Assembly (NCBI GenBank): GCA_958296345.1
Contig: CATQIJ010000010.1
Location: 1 to 64,000, forward strand
Direction of reading: 5' to 3'
DNA: 64,000 nt
DNA from: an uncultured Rhizobiaceae bacterium
Lineage (GTDB): Bacteria; Pseudomonadota; Alphaproteobacteria; Rhizobiales; Rhizobiaceae
Part shown: positions 8,462 through 19,001 of the stretch, piece after piece
Position numbering within the stretch: the stretch's first letter is position 1
How the letters are laid out: every line of letters starts with the position of its first letter
Made by a program: the position numbers and the translations under genes
Notes under the pieces: generated by a model
What the model was told of the DNA's origin: nothing
What the model saw: the letters and a program-made list of their open reading frames with translations, nothing else
The model's database searches: none

Positions 8462-9664
8462 ATGGATCCGTTATCATGGGGCGAAATTATCGTCCGTATA
8501 TTTGCTCAGTTCACACCAGTGTGGATTGCTTTAATCGTAACTTTTGTAGCTTCAATTTATTATAAGAGTTATCTAGGTCTTTACGGCAAAATTTTTGACA
8601 GCATGATTGGCATGTTTGGGTTTGGCCTTGTCATGTTCTGGGTATATACAGCCTTCTTTACGGGTGTGTTCGACCTGATCGTGACGCACGATGAATTCAC
8701 ACAAGTTTCAGGCATGAAAAACAAAGCACCAGGCACACCTCTTAGAGGTGCTGGTGAAGGCGACTATGCTTATTATCTTCTTGGTGGTGATAATCTTGCG
8801 CGTGATGTCTTTAGCCGAATGGTCAAAGGCTCAACAATCGTTATTGCGATTTCACCGTTAGCTACAATGTTTGCCTTTATGGTAGGGATTACCTTAGGCT
8901 TACCTGCAGGATATTACGGTGGAAAACTTGATACTATCTTGTCATTTCTTGCCAATCTTATCTTAGCATTCCCTGTTATCTTATTGTTCTACTTGTTAGT
9001 AACGCCAGAAATTGTAGCAACAGGTATTCCATCTTACATGGCAACGGTACTCTTCTCGTTCCCACTGATTTTCATACTGATATTGTTGGACTCAAAATAC
9101 GGCATTCGCCCAGGCCTTCGGTGGCCGTTACTGGGGAGTGTATTTTTTGTGGGTTTCATAATTTACGCTTCACTAATTTCAGAGGCAGGGCGTGGCACGC
9201 TTGTTGATATTTGGCCAAATTGGTTAGATCTATTTAACATTGATGCAGGTGTGCTTGTTGTTTTTGTATCCGTTGTATTCGTAAATTCGCCGACAGTATT
9301 TCGTATTGTTAGGGGTCTAACACTTGATATCAAAACACGAGATTATGTAGCTGCTGCACAAACGAGAGGTGAAACACCTTGGTACATCATGCTCTGGGAA
9401 ATCCTTCCAAATGCGCGTGGACCGCTCATCGTCGATTTCTGTCTTCGTATTGGCTACACAATTATTCTATTGGGCACGCTCGGCTTCTTCGGTCTTGGTC
9501 TTGAATCGGAAAGCCCTGATTGGGGTACTTCAATCAACCAAGGTCGGCGTTTGATTGCAGCATATATTCACCCGCTTATTCCACCTGCGATAAGCCTTCT
9601 GACTTTGGTTCTTGGTTTGAACCTACTTGCAGATGGTCTTCGTGAAGAATCGTTGAAAGATTAA
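8462..9664 (+). CDS. ABC transporter permease, DppC type
   Basis: A 400-residue permease, longer than the usual 280-300 of DppC proteins because of extra N-terminal helices and a central insertion: helices around 155-180, 195-210 and 225-245 flank a loop 'SLISEAGRGTLVDIWPNWLDLFNIDAG'. The EAA-like motif reads 'VRGLTLDIKTRDYVAAAQTRGETPWYIMLWEILPNARGP'. The C-terminal 'DWGTSINQGRRLIAAYIHPLIPPAISLLTLVLGLNLLADGLRE' is characteristic of the DppC class. AAGGGGGCAG precedes the start. It pairs with the DppB-type permease upstream and the double ATPase 11 bases downstream. Confidence 0.88.
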   Translation: MDPLSWGEIIVRIFAQFTPVWIALIVTFVASIYYKSYLGLYGKIFDSMIGMFGFGLVMFWVYTAFFTGVFDLIVTHDEFTQVSGMKNKAPGTPLRGAGEGDYAYYLLGGDNLARDVFSRMVKGSTIVIAISPLATMFAFMVGITLGLPAGYYGGKLDTILSFLANLILAFPVILLFYLLVTPEIVATGIPSYMATVLFSFPLIFILILLDSKYGIRPGLRWPLLGSVFFVGFIIYASLISEAGRGTLVDIWPNWLDLFNIDAGVLVVFVSVVFVNSPTVFRIVRGLTLDIKTRDYVAAAQTRGETPWYIMLWEILPNARGPLIVDFCLRIGYTIILLGTLGFFGLGLESESPDWGTSINQGRRLIAAYIHPLIPPAISLLTLVLGLNLLADGLREESLKD

Positions 9665-9675
9665 GGAGAGAAAAC

Positions 9676-12156
9676 ATGGCTAAAAATGACGTGCAACCGA
9701 TCCTAGAAATCGACAACTTAGATATCTCATTCTTCGTGCGTGCAGGTGAAATTCCTGCGGTAATGGATTTCTCCTGTAAAATAATGCCTGGTGAAACCAT
9801 GGGGCTTGTGGGCGAGTCTGGTTGTGGTAAATCCACAGTCGCACTCGGCATCATGAGAGATATGGGGAATCGTGGTAAAATTGTAGGCGGTACGATTAAG
9901 TACAAAGGCCGCGATATGGGAGAGATGTCACAAGAAGAACTCCGTGATATTCGGGGCTCTAAAATAGCGATGATTTATCAAGAGCCAATGGCTTCGCTTA
10001 ACCCTGCTATGAAAGTAGGAAAGCAGTTGATGGAAGTACTTCTTCTGCATGAAGATGTTACAAAAGAAGAAGCCTATGATCGTTCATTAGACATGGTTGC
10101 TTCTGTTAAGTTACCAGACCCTGCGCGCATGATGGACTCATTCCCGCACCAGCTTTCTGGTGGACAGCAGCAGCGTATCGTAATTGCGATGGCACTACTT
10201 TCTAATCCTGATTTGCTATTGCTTGATGAACCAACAACCGCGCTTGATGTAACTGTTGAAGCAGGTATCGTTGAACTAGTTAAAGAGCTTGGACGCAAGA
10301 CGGGTACGTCAATGTTGTTTATCTCTCACAACCTCGGTTTGATCCTTGAGACTTGTGACAAGATTACAGTGATGTATTCCGGTGAAGCAGTTGAGACTGG
10401 CACAGTGCACGAAGTGTTTGACCGTATGCGCCACCCTTATACGCAAGGTTTGTTTAATTCAATTCCATTGCCAGGCGCTGATAAAAATTCACGCCCATTA
10501 ATCGCTATACCTGGTCAATTGCCTCTGCCACATCAACGTCCATTTGGATGTAACTTTGGTCCACGATGTTCCCATTTTGACGAAGAAAAATGTAACTCCA
10601 AAGTTGTTAGAATGACCCCTGTTGCAGGCGCGCCAGAGCATAAGTCACGCTGTACACGCATTGAGGAAATTGATTGGTTTGCAGAACCAGAACGTCCTGT
10701 CGTTGCAGAAGCTACCAAAATTGGTGATGTTGTTCTTAAAGTCGATAACCTTAAGAAATATTATGACGTTGCAGCTAATAAGATGTTTGGTGGTGATACC
10801 AGAACTGTTAAAGCGAATGAGACAGTATCATTCCACGCACGAGAAGCGGAAACAGTAGCCATCGTTGGCGAATCTGGTTGTGGCAAGTCAACACTTGCAA
10901 AAGTATTGCTAGGCCTTGAAACTAAAACGGACGGTGAAGTTAAACTTGGCAATCTTGAGATTGGTGATGTTGAAATTGCTGACCGTGAAACTGATACCGT
11001 TGCATCTGTTCAAATGGTTTTCCAAAATCCGTTTGATACGCTTAATCCATCCCATTCTGTGGGTGGGCAAATTATGCGTACACTAGAGAAGTTCAAAATT
11101 GGCTCTTCCCAAGCAGATAGACGTCAAAGAATGTTGGAACTGCTCGACCTTGTAAAGCTTCCAAGAGCTTTTGCAGATCGAATGCCTCGTCAATTATCTG
11201 GCGGACAAAAACAGCGTATCGGTGTAGCACGTGCCTTTGCAGGCCAGCCAAAAGTTGTTGTCGCCGATGAGCCAGTATCAGCTTTGGACGTATCAGTTCA
11301 AGCTTCTGTAACAGAGCTTCTGATGGAAATTCAGCGTGAAGCTAAGACAACAATGTTGTTCATCAGTCACGACTTATCCGTTGTGCGCTACATCGCTGAC
11401 CGTGTTGTGGTTATGTATCTTGGGTACATTGTAGAGCAGGGCGATACTGATACAATTTTCTCTCCTCCATACCACCCATATACTGAAGCGCTTCTTTCAG
11501 CGATTCCAATTGCGGATACATCGGTTCAGAAAAAACACATCGTTCTGGATGGTGATATTCCTTCTGCACTTAATCCGCCAACGGGTTGCCCATTCCAAAC
11601 CCGATGCCCTCGCAAGATACAGGTTGAAGGTGACCTTTGCGAACGTGAAGTGCCACCTCAGCGTAAGCTTGGAAATGGCCATGAAGTGAAATGTCACTTA
11701 TCGCAAGACGTTTTGGATTCAATGGAACCAGTGATTGTTCTAGGTGAAAAGAAGAAAACCACCTCAAAAAAAGCAGTCAAAAAACCTACTGCTAAGAAGG
11801 CATCAGTAAAGCGCTCAACTGGTGCAAAAACTGCTGCAGTTGCAGCAACTGCGGTTGCGGCAAGTGTCGCAAAACCAAAAGCTGCAGTTAAAAAGCCGGC
11901 AAAAGCTGCGTCAAAGCCAAAAGATGCAAGGCCGCCAAAAATGAAGAAGCCAGCAAAGCCTGATGATTTAAAACTCATTTCAGGTGTTGGCCCAAAACTT
12001 GAAGGTGTTCTTAATGGACTTGGAATTTACAAGTTTGAGCAGGTTTCTAAATGGAAAAAAGCTGAACGTGATTGGGTCGATGGATATCTGAAATTCAAAG
12101 GTCGGATAGATCGAGATAATTGGGTTTCACAAGCAAAAAAACTAGCAAAGAAATAA
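9676..12156 (+). CDS. double ABC ATPase (DppD-DppF fusion) with C-terminal Lys/Ala linker and HhH domain
   Basis: An 826-residue fusion of two DppD/DppF-class ATPases that power the preceding permeases. The first domain has Walker A GESGCGKST (46-54), signature LSGGQQQR, Walker B LLLLDEPTTALD and an oligopeptide/dipeptide C-terminal extension with clustered cysteines ('FGCNFGPRCSHFDEEKC'). The second repeats this: Walker A at about 398-406, LSGGQKQR, VVVADEPVSALD, 'GCPFQTRCPRK'. Unusually, a Lys/Ala/Pro-rich linker (about 690-760) leads to residues 763-826, beginning DDLKLISGVGPKLEGVLNGL. This is a helix-hairpin-helix-like unit like those at the C-termini of NuoE and ribosomal protein L21 in Hyphomicrobiales. 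The tail's function is unknown. Confidence 0.92.
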   Translation: MAKNDVQPILEIDNLDISFFVRAGEIPAVMDFSCKIMPGETMGLVGESGCGKSTVALGIMRDMGNRGKIVGGTIKYKGRDMGEMSQEELRDIRGSKIAMIYQEPMASLNPAMKVGKQLMEVLLLHEDVTKEEAYDRSLDMVASVKLPDPARMMDSFPHQLSGGQQQRIVIAMALLSNPDLLLLDEPTTALDVTVEAGIVELVKELGRKTGTSMLFISHNLGLILETCDKITVMYSGEAVETGTVHEVFDRMRHPYTQGLFNSIPLPGADKNSRPLIAIPGQLPLPHQRPFGCNFGPRCSHFDEEKCNSKVVRMTPVAGAPEHKSRCTRIEEIDWFAEPERPVVAEATKIGDVVLKVDNLKKYYDVAANKMFGGDTRTVKANETVSFHAREAETVAIVGESGCGKSTLAKVLLGLETKTDGEVKLGNLEIGDVEIADRETDTVASVQMVFQNPFDTLNPSHSVGGQIMRTLEKFKIGSSQADRRQRMLELLDLVKLPRAFADRMPRQLSGGQKQRIGVARAFAGQPKVVVADEPVSALDVSVQASVTELLMEIQREAKTTMLFISHDLSVVRYIADRVVVMYLGYIVEQGDTDTIFSPPYHPYTEALLSAIPIADTSVQKKHIVLDGDIPSALNPPTGCPFQTRCPRKIQVEGDLCEREVPPQRKLGNGHEVKCHLSQDVLDSMEPVIVLGEKKKTTSKKAVKKPTAKKASVKRSTGAKTAAVAATAVAASVAKPKAAVKKPAKAASKPKDARPPKMKKPAKPDDLKLISGVGPKLEGVLNGLGIYKFEQVSKWKKAERDWVDGYLKFKGRIDRDNWVSQAKKLAKK

Positions 12157-12160
12157 AGAA

Positions 12161-13486
12161 TTATGCTGGCAGCATTAAAGCTGCCAGTAAATCATCTAAG
12201 TTTTTACTTTCTCCCATTTGCATAATGATTGTTTCAATTTCGCTTGCACGTTTTTCGCCAATTATAGGCGATGCGAAGACATGAAACTTTTGGTGGATCT
12301 CATCCATAGTAAGATGATCTTCTGGGTCGCCTCGCGCTGTATGGCGTTCAGAGGTTAGAGGCTCACCAGAGTTTAATTCAATCACCACATGAGCATATCG
12401 TTGAGCCGGGAAGGCCGCATTGTAATCATTATTCTCAATAAGCTTCATAGAATTTGAAAGGCGCAAAACCTCTTTGTCGCGTAGTTTGTTTTGTGAGATT
12501 TCTTCTGCGCCAAGTTTTCCATATACTAGGCTAGCTGCAACTGGGTAAGGTAGAGAATATTGAGCTTGTTCTGTATTTTGTGGCGCGCGGGTTGCAAGCT
12601 TACATCCTTCCAAGAATGTATGCGCTTCAATAAACTTTATATCTTCTGGTTTGATGTTATTTGCTTTGGTAAGAGCTAGTGCTGCTTCAGTACCAGGTTG
12701 TGCCCATCTGCAAACAGGATATGCTTTAAAATATTGTTCGAGTATCGTCCAATTTTCACCCAGATCTGTCCAATATTCTTTGATGTCATCGCCTTCAACA
12801 GTAATTGCTGGCGCTCCCGTAAATCCGCTTTTTGCAAGATATGCTGCACTAACGCCAGCCATAACACCCCAGCCTGAGCCATCTTTGAGCATTGTTGGGT
12901 GGTCAATACAGCGCATCATTTGGCTACGAGGCCCATGATATTCGCCTATACCAATAGCATGTCTAGATTGCGCTTTGTCTAATTTTAAAATCCGTGCACC
13001 AAGAGCAGCAGAAGTAACAGCTCCCCATGCGCCAGAGGTATGATAGTCAGGAACACTAGCATGAAGTGCTATGCCAGCCCGTCCTCCAAGTTCGTATCCA
13101 ACAACAAGACTGGCAAGAAAAGCTTTCCCATCCATTTTTTGCTCAGCTTCACATAAAGCCAGAAGCGTAGGGAGTACATGACATCCCACATGCCCTTTAG
13201 TGGGTTTATACCCATCATGTGCATCAATTGAATCAATCGTCATACCATTAGCAAGCGCAGCACCAGCAGGGCTCACTTTTCTACCATCCAGTAAGATAGA
13301 AGAGGTTTTTGATCCAGCACCAAACTGGTCACATACATGATTGCAAATAAGAGTAGAAAGCTCGGTTGTTTTTCCGCTAATTAATACTCCAACTAAGTCC
13401 AGTAAACAGCGCCTTGAAAAATCAACTACCTCATGGGGGATATCATCATAGCTTGTTTGGTGAAGAAAGTTTTGGAATGAAACCAT
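12161..13486 (-). CDS. MmgE/PrpD family protein
   Basis: A 441-residue member of the MmgE/PrpD family, whose characterised members include 2-methylcitrate dehydratase, iminodisuccinate epimerase and cis-aconitate decarboxylase. Family features are visible: 'YDDIPHEVVDFSRRCLLDLVGVLISG', 'NGMTIDSIDAHDGYKPTKGHVGCHVLPTLLALCE', and 'KAYPVCRWAQPGTEAALAL'. I prefer the ATG at 13486, which overlaps the upstream stop as TAATG, implying translational coupling; a start seven codons earlier (13507) is possible. No prpB or prpC is nearby, so a methylcitrate role is unlikely. It is paired with the hydroxylase-like gene and convergent with the ABC ATPase gene. Confidence 0.85.
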   Translation of the reverse strand: MVSFQNFLHQTSYDDIPHEVVDFSRRCLLDLVGVLISGKTTELSTLICNHVCDQFGAGSKTSSILLDGRKVSPAGAALANGMTIDSIDAHDGYKPTKGHVGCHVLPTLLALCEAEQKMDGKAFLASLVVGYELGGRAGIALHASVPDYHTSGAWGAVTSAALGARILKLDKAQSRHAIGIGEYHGPRSQMMRCIDHPTMLKDGSGWGVMAGVSAAYLAKSGFTGAPAITVEGDDIKEYWTDLGENWTILEQYFKAYPVCRWAQPGTEAALALTKANNIKPEDIKFIEAHTFLEGCKLATRAPQNTEQAQYSLPYPVAASLVYGKLGAEEISQNKLRDKEVLRLSNSMKLIENNDYNAAFPAQRYAHVVIELNSGEPLTSERHTARGDPEDHLTMDEIHQKFHVFASPIIGEKRASEIETIIMQMGESKNLDDLLAALMLPA

Positions 13487-14154
13487 TATGTTGGCGAGCC
13501 TTCCCATGGAAGTGCTGCAACAATATGAACACGATTTGTTTCACCTCTATTCAATGCAGTGTGGTATCCGCGCGTATCTGTGAAATAAACAGAACCATCA
13601 GCTGGAAGATGAGTTGCATGATGATTTACTAAAAATAGCGACCCCGGGTTCGTAACAATTGGAATATGTAACCTCGGCTCAGGATCACGGTGCCATGAGT
13701 TACAATTGTATAGGCCTTTTGAAAGGACTCTCATACGACCAATTGGAAAGCGTTTTGTTAGTTCATCATGGATATGCTCAAAGTATGTGCCTTTGAATGC
13801 AGGTACTAGTTCTGTAAATTTAAATTCATCAACAACATCCTCACGACGAACCTCTTCATAAGTATCGTCAATACGCGTAAAAAACAGCCCAGATAAATCA
13901 TTGGGCGTTTCAACTTCAACACCTGGTCTGCGAGTAAGTGAAAAAGCGCCAAATCCTGCCGCTAAATCACCTTTAAGTTCTGTTTTTTTAAGAGCTTGCG
14001 TCAAGGCTTTCTGTAATTCATTAATATCAAAACTCAATTCCAGCTTATCTATTCCTGGGCCTGGCATGAAGCCTGCAACTGATTGTGTATCTGGCATATT
14101 AGAAAAATGCTCGCGTACTTTCACAACATCCGCATCGATATTTTCGTGACTCAT
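13486..14154 (-). CDS. aspartyl/asparaginyl beta-hydroxylase-like Fe(II)/2-oxoglutarate oxygenase
   Basis: A 222-residue protein whose C-terminal half matches the Asp/Asn hydroxylase double-stranded beta-helix. The iron ligands are readable as His155-x-Asp157 in 'SWHRDPEPRLHIPIVTNP' and distal His198 in 'DTRGYHTALNRGETNRVHIV', with Arg208 placed to bind 2-oxoglutarate. The N-terminal half has no motif I recognise. It is the first gene of a two-gene minus-strand unit with the MmgE/PrpD protein (TAATG coupling). The substrate is unknown; small-molecule hydroxylation before the partner enzyme acts is conceivable but inferred. Confidence 0.72.
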   Translation of the reverse strand: MSHENIDADVVKVREHFSNMPDTQSVAGFMPGPGIDKLELSFDINELQKALTQALKKTELKGDLAAGFGAFSLTRRPGVEVETPNDLSGLFFTRIDDTYEEVRREDVVDEFKFTELVPAFKGTYFEHIHDELTKRFPIGRMRVLSKGLYNCNSWHRDPEPRLHIPIVTNPGSLFLVNHHATHLPADGSVYFTDTRGYHTALNRGETNRVHIVAALPWEGSPT

Positions 14155-14521
14155 ACTGAACTCCTATATCCTCTTGTTGTGATGATGTTCCAACAGAAGT
14201 TTATTCAGGTCAATCAGACAGATGTCGTTTACTGGCAGATATGAAGTCGGGAAAATTATATTTACGGTATTTGATCAAAATATCTCAAATAGTTTAGCAT
14301 TGATGATCTAGCAGTAGGAAATATGAACAAAGAAAATTGCAGCTTACATATAACATAAATAATTGTTTTCATTATGTAATTTAATTCTAACAAAAATAAG
14401 TAAACTAAAGTCCTATAGAGTTTTTGTTCTAACTCGGGTTTTTTAAGAATAGCTATTTTTGTAGCGCTTTTGGTAATATTTGTGATATTACCAAAAAGTT
14501 AACTCTGGGAGGAGACATTTT
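14155..14521 (+). promoter_or_regulatory. leader of the HAAT ABC operon with a perfect 12-bp inverted repeat
   Basis: This AT-rich 367-base region separates the divergent oxygenase and ABC operons. TTTTGGTAATAT (14468-14479) and ATATTACCAAAA (14485-14496) form a perfect inverted repeat around TTGTG. It ends about 12 bases before the GGGAGGAG ribosome binding site of the binding-protein gene. The position suits a repressor operator or a leader hairpin controlling translation. No further copies were noticed in the window. Confidence 0.55.
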
Positions 14522-15863
14522 ATGTCCAAATTTGAACTCACACGTCGCGGCTTAATCAAGTCAGGCGCAGCAGTAGGTGCTGGTCTTGCAATGCCTACAC
14601 TACTAACTAATTCAGCTAACGCTTATACGAATGAACCAAAGGGTGGTACTGTTACTCTTGGCTTCAACGTTCCTCAGTCTGGTCCATATGCGGATGAAGG
14701 TGCTGATGAGCTTCGTGCTTATGAGCTTGCTGTTGAGCATCTAAATGGCGGCGGTGACGGCGGCATGATGAATACATTTTCTTCAAAAGAACTAAAGGGT
14801 AACGGTATCCTTGGTAAAAAGGTTGAATTTGTAACAGGTGATACGCAGACTAAATCAGATGCCGCTCGTGCATCTGCTAAATCAATGATCGAAAAAGACG
14901 GCGCAGTAATGATTACTGGTGGTTCTTCTTCAGGTGTTGCGATTGCTGTACAAGGTCTGTGTCAGGAAGCTGGCGTAATCTTCATGGCTGGTCTTACTCA
15001 CTCAAACGATACAACTGGTAAAGATAAAAAAGCGAACGGTTTCCGTCACTTCTTTAACGGTTACATGTCAGGTGCAGCGCTTGCTCCTGTGCTTGCAGAA
15101 ATGTATGGTACTGATCGTACAGCTTACCACCTTACAGCTGACTACACTTGGGGTTGGACTCAGCAAGAGTCTATCCAGCAAGCTACAGAAGCTAAGGGTT
15201 GGAAAACAGCAAACAATGTTCTTACACCGCTCGCAACAACAGACTTCTCGTCTTATGTTGCTCCAGTGTTGAACTCTGGTGCTGATGTTCTTGTGCTTAA
15301 CCACTACGGCGGCAACATGATCAACTCACTTACATCGGCTGTTCAGTTCGGTCTACGTGACAAGCAAGTAAATGGCAAAAACTTCGAAATCGTTGTTCCT
15401 CTTTATTCACGCCTAATGGCCCGTGGTGCTGGTGAAAACGTTAAAGGTATCTTTGGTTCAACAAACTGGCATTGGTCACTTGCTGACGAAGGTTCAAAAG
15501 CATTCGTTAAATCATTAGGCGAAAAGTATGGCTTCCCGCCATCGCAGGCTGCACACACAGTGTACTGTCAGACAATGCTTTATGCTGATGCTGCAGAAAC
15601 GTTCTGGTACATTCAACCCCTGTGGTATTGCTGAGCTCTTGAAGGCTTTAAGTTGATGGTCTTGGTAACGGTCCAACTGAGTACCGTGCAGAAGATCACC
15701 AGTGTTTCAAAGACGTTCTAGTTGTGAAGGGTAAAGATAACCCAACATCAGAATTTGACGTTCTTGAAGTGGTACAAGTTACGCGCCGCGCTCAAGTTGA
15801 GTACACTGTTGATCACCAATGTTTGCTGGTGGTGATCTAGGTAAATGTAACCCAGGCGCATAA
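14522..15863 (+). pseudogene. branched-chain-amino-acid-type (HAAT) substrate-binding protein, frameshifted near 3' end
   Basis: The intact part (14522-15634, 370 codons) is a periplasmic binding protein of the HAAT/LivJ type with a Tat signal (Arg8-Arg9, cleavage near 'ANA-YT') and the class start 'TLGFNVPQSGPYADEGADELRAYELAVEHLNGG'. The remaining roughly 75 codons are clear in other frames, reading '..GLGNGPTEYRAEDHQCFKDVLVVKGKDNP', then '..RAQVEYTV' and the normal C-terminus 'MFAGGDLGKCNPGA' to a stop at 15861-15863. Restoring one frame needs small indels: an extra A in AAA 15597-15599, missing bases near 15640 and 15652, and one near 15818. Protein sense is kept throughout, so the gene was probably functional. 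Confidence 0.82.
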
Positions 15864-15982
15864 GCGCTTCTGAGTTATAAGATATAGCTGTCGCGCTGAC
15901 TCAAGTAGTTGGCGCGATGGTTTTCCAGCAGGGAAAGCCTCGTTGGACGGGGTGAATAAAAATAATAATTTTGGTGTAAAAA

Positions 15983-17022
15983 ATGGATGCGATCCTCTTC
16001 AGGTAATGAATGGGCTCGACAAAGGTAGCGCGTATGCGTTGATTGCCTTAGGCTTGACCCTAATATTTGGTACTCTTGGCGTTGTAAACTTTGCGCACGG
16101 TGCGTTGTTTATGATTGGTGCTTTTTGTGCTGTAACAATGCAAAAGATTTTGAATCTAAGTACGGTAACACTGGATCCAACAAAAACGGATTTTCTTGGT
16201 ATCCTCTGAAGATTAAAACACCCTATGTCGAAAGCTGGTTCGGTGATTTCGGTACAACCTTAATCGACTATTCAGTGCCAGTATCAATCCTGCTTGCAAT
16301 ACCCGTCATGATGATCATTGGTATTGTTATGGAGCGCAGTTTAATCAGGCATTTTTATAAACGCCCCATGCGGAGCAAATTCTAGTGACTTTTGGTCTTG
16401 CTATTGTTCTAGGTGAGAGTTGTTAAAGCAATTTATGGCGCTAACCCTATCTCTCAGCCATCTCCAGATGCAATTCAGGCTCTATTGATGTTGGCGTAAT
16501 GTTTGGATTTGCAAAGAATGCAATAGTTTACCCAGTTTGGCGATTAGTATATTTGCATTTGCAGCAATGGTAATGGGAGCAGTTTTCTGTTTCCTACAAT
16601 TCACAACCTTTGGGATGGTAGTGCGGGCTGGTATGGCCTGATCGTGAACGGTCGGGCTATTGGGCATTAATATTGATTTTCGATTTACTGTGATGTTTGG
16701 TCTTGCAGCTGTCGTAGCTGGGCTTGCGGGTGTTATGTACACGCCAATATTGCCGCCAAACTATAATATGGGTATGGACTTCTTGGTTCTGTCCTTCGTT
16801 GTTGTTGTGGTCGGTGGAATGGGATCTCTTTCTGCGCTGTGCTAGCTGGTTTTTTACTTGGTATTCTAGAAAGCTTTGCTTCTATGAATGAAGTAAAAGG
16901 TTTCTTTGAGGCGCTTTATCTACCTTCAATTGACCAAATCGTAATTTATCTAATCGCAATCATTGTGTTGCTACACGACCCTCGTGGCCTTATGGGACGC
17001 GAAGGGCGTGATGGAGAAATAA
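15983..17022 (+). pseudogene. HAAT ABC permease, LivH type, frameshifted
   Basis: The gene is readable across three frames. It probably starts at ATG 15983 (MDAI..), shifts by one base before 'QVMNGLDKGSAYALIALGLTLIFGTLGVVNFAHGALFMIGAF', and continues through 'VPVSILLAIPVMMIIGIVMERSLIRHFYKRP' and 'GINIDFRFTVMFGLAAVVAGLAGVMYTPI' to 'IIVLLHDPRGLMGR'. An extra G in GGG (17003-17005) hides the normal end, where a TAA at 17020-17022 sits just before the LivM ATG. These are standard LivH segments for an inner-membrane amino-acid or amide permease. At least five indels are needed, mostly beside runs of one base. The poor ribosome binding site makes the start uncertain. Confidence 0.75.
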
Positions 17023-17024
17023 TC

Positions 17025-18221
<1,197 letters not shown>

Positions 18222-18241
18222 GTACAAGGTTATTTGATCAA

Positions 18242-19001
18242 ATGGGTATTTTAGAAGTAAGCAACGTTAATAAACGTTTCGGTGGTCTTCAGGCTTTGGA
18301 CGACGTTAATCTAAACGTTGAAGAAGGAACAGTGCATGCGATTATTGGGCCAAATGGTGCTGGTAAATCAACATTGCTTAACTGCTTCATTGGTAAGCTT
18401 GTTCCTGACACAGGAACAGTTACTTTCGATGGGCATTCACTTTTGGGCATAAAAGCGCATGAAATTAATCAGCTGGGTGTTAGCCGTGTTTTCCAACACC
18501 AGAAATTTTTTCTGAACTTAATGTTTTTGAAAAATGTGATGATTCCATGTTTTGCTAAGCGTGACGGTGCATTTGAGTTAAATGCGCTGCGCGGTATTAG
18601 CAAAGAGGTTGATATTAAAGAAAACGCTGAGCAAATGTTGATTGACGTTGATATGATCGACAAGCGTAACGATCACTCAGCTTCTCTTTCTCGCGGCGAT
18701 AAGCGCAGATTAGAAATGGCGATGTGCCTTGCTCAAGATCCTAAACTACCTCCTGCTTGACGAACCGACAGCTGTATGGCGGCGAGCAGATACCAACAAT
18801 ACAATTGATTTGTTGACAAAAAATTCAGGCAGCGCGGGGCATTACAATGGCGATTATTGAGCATGACATGCACGTCGTATTCTCTCTGCTGAAAAAATAT
18901 CAGTACTCGCACAAGGCCATGTAATTGTTGAAGACAAGCCTGAAAATATTAAAGGCAATCCAAAAGTACAAGAAGCATATCTAGGGAGTCCTCAGTCATG
19001 A
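18242..19001 (+). pseudogene. HAAT ABC ATPase, LivG type, frameshifted
   Basis: The first 172 codons are intact: Walker A GPNGAGKST at about 38-46, 'LGVSRVFQHQKFF', and a signature region 'LSRGDKRRLEMAMCLAQDPK' in which the usual LSGG is LSRG. After 18750 the frame changes, but the Walker B 'LLDEPT', the switch-His block 'TMAIIEHDMHVV', and the tail 'LAQGHVIVEDKPENIKGNPKVQEAYLGSPQS' follow in other frames. The stop TGA at 18999-19001 overlaps the LivF ATG by three bases, as expected for translational coupling. The loss of frame again looks like isolated indels, for example 'AAACTACCTCC' where a Leu-rich Walker B is expected. Confidence 0.78.

Noticed and set aside
12166-12187. CTGGCAGC/GCTGCCAG stem as terminator of the ABC operon
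   Set aside because: The stem lies in the coding end of the MmgE/PrpD gene and lacks a T run on the plus strand; it may be coincidental.
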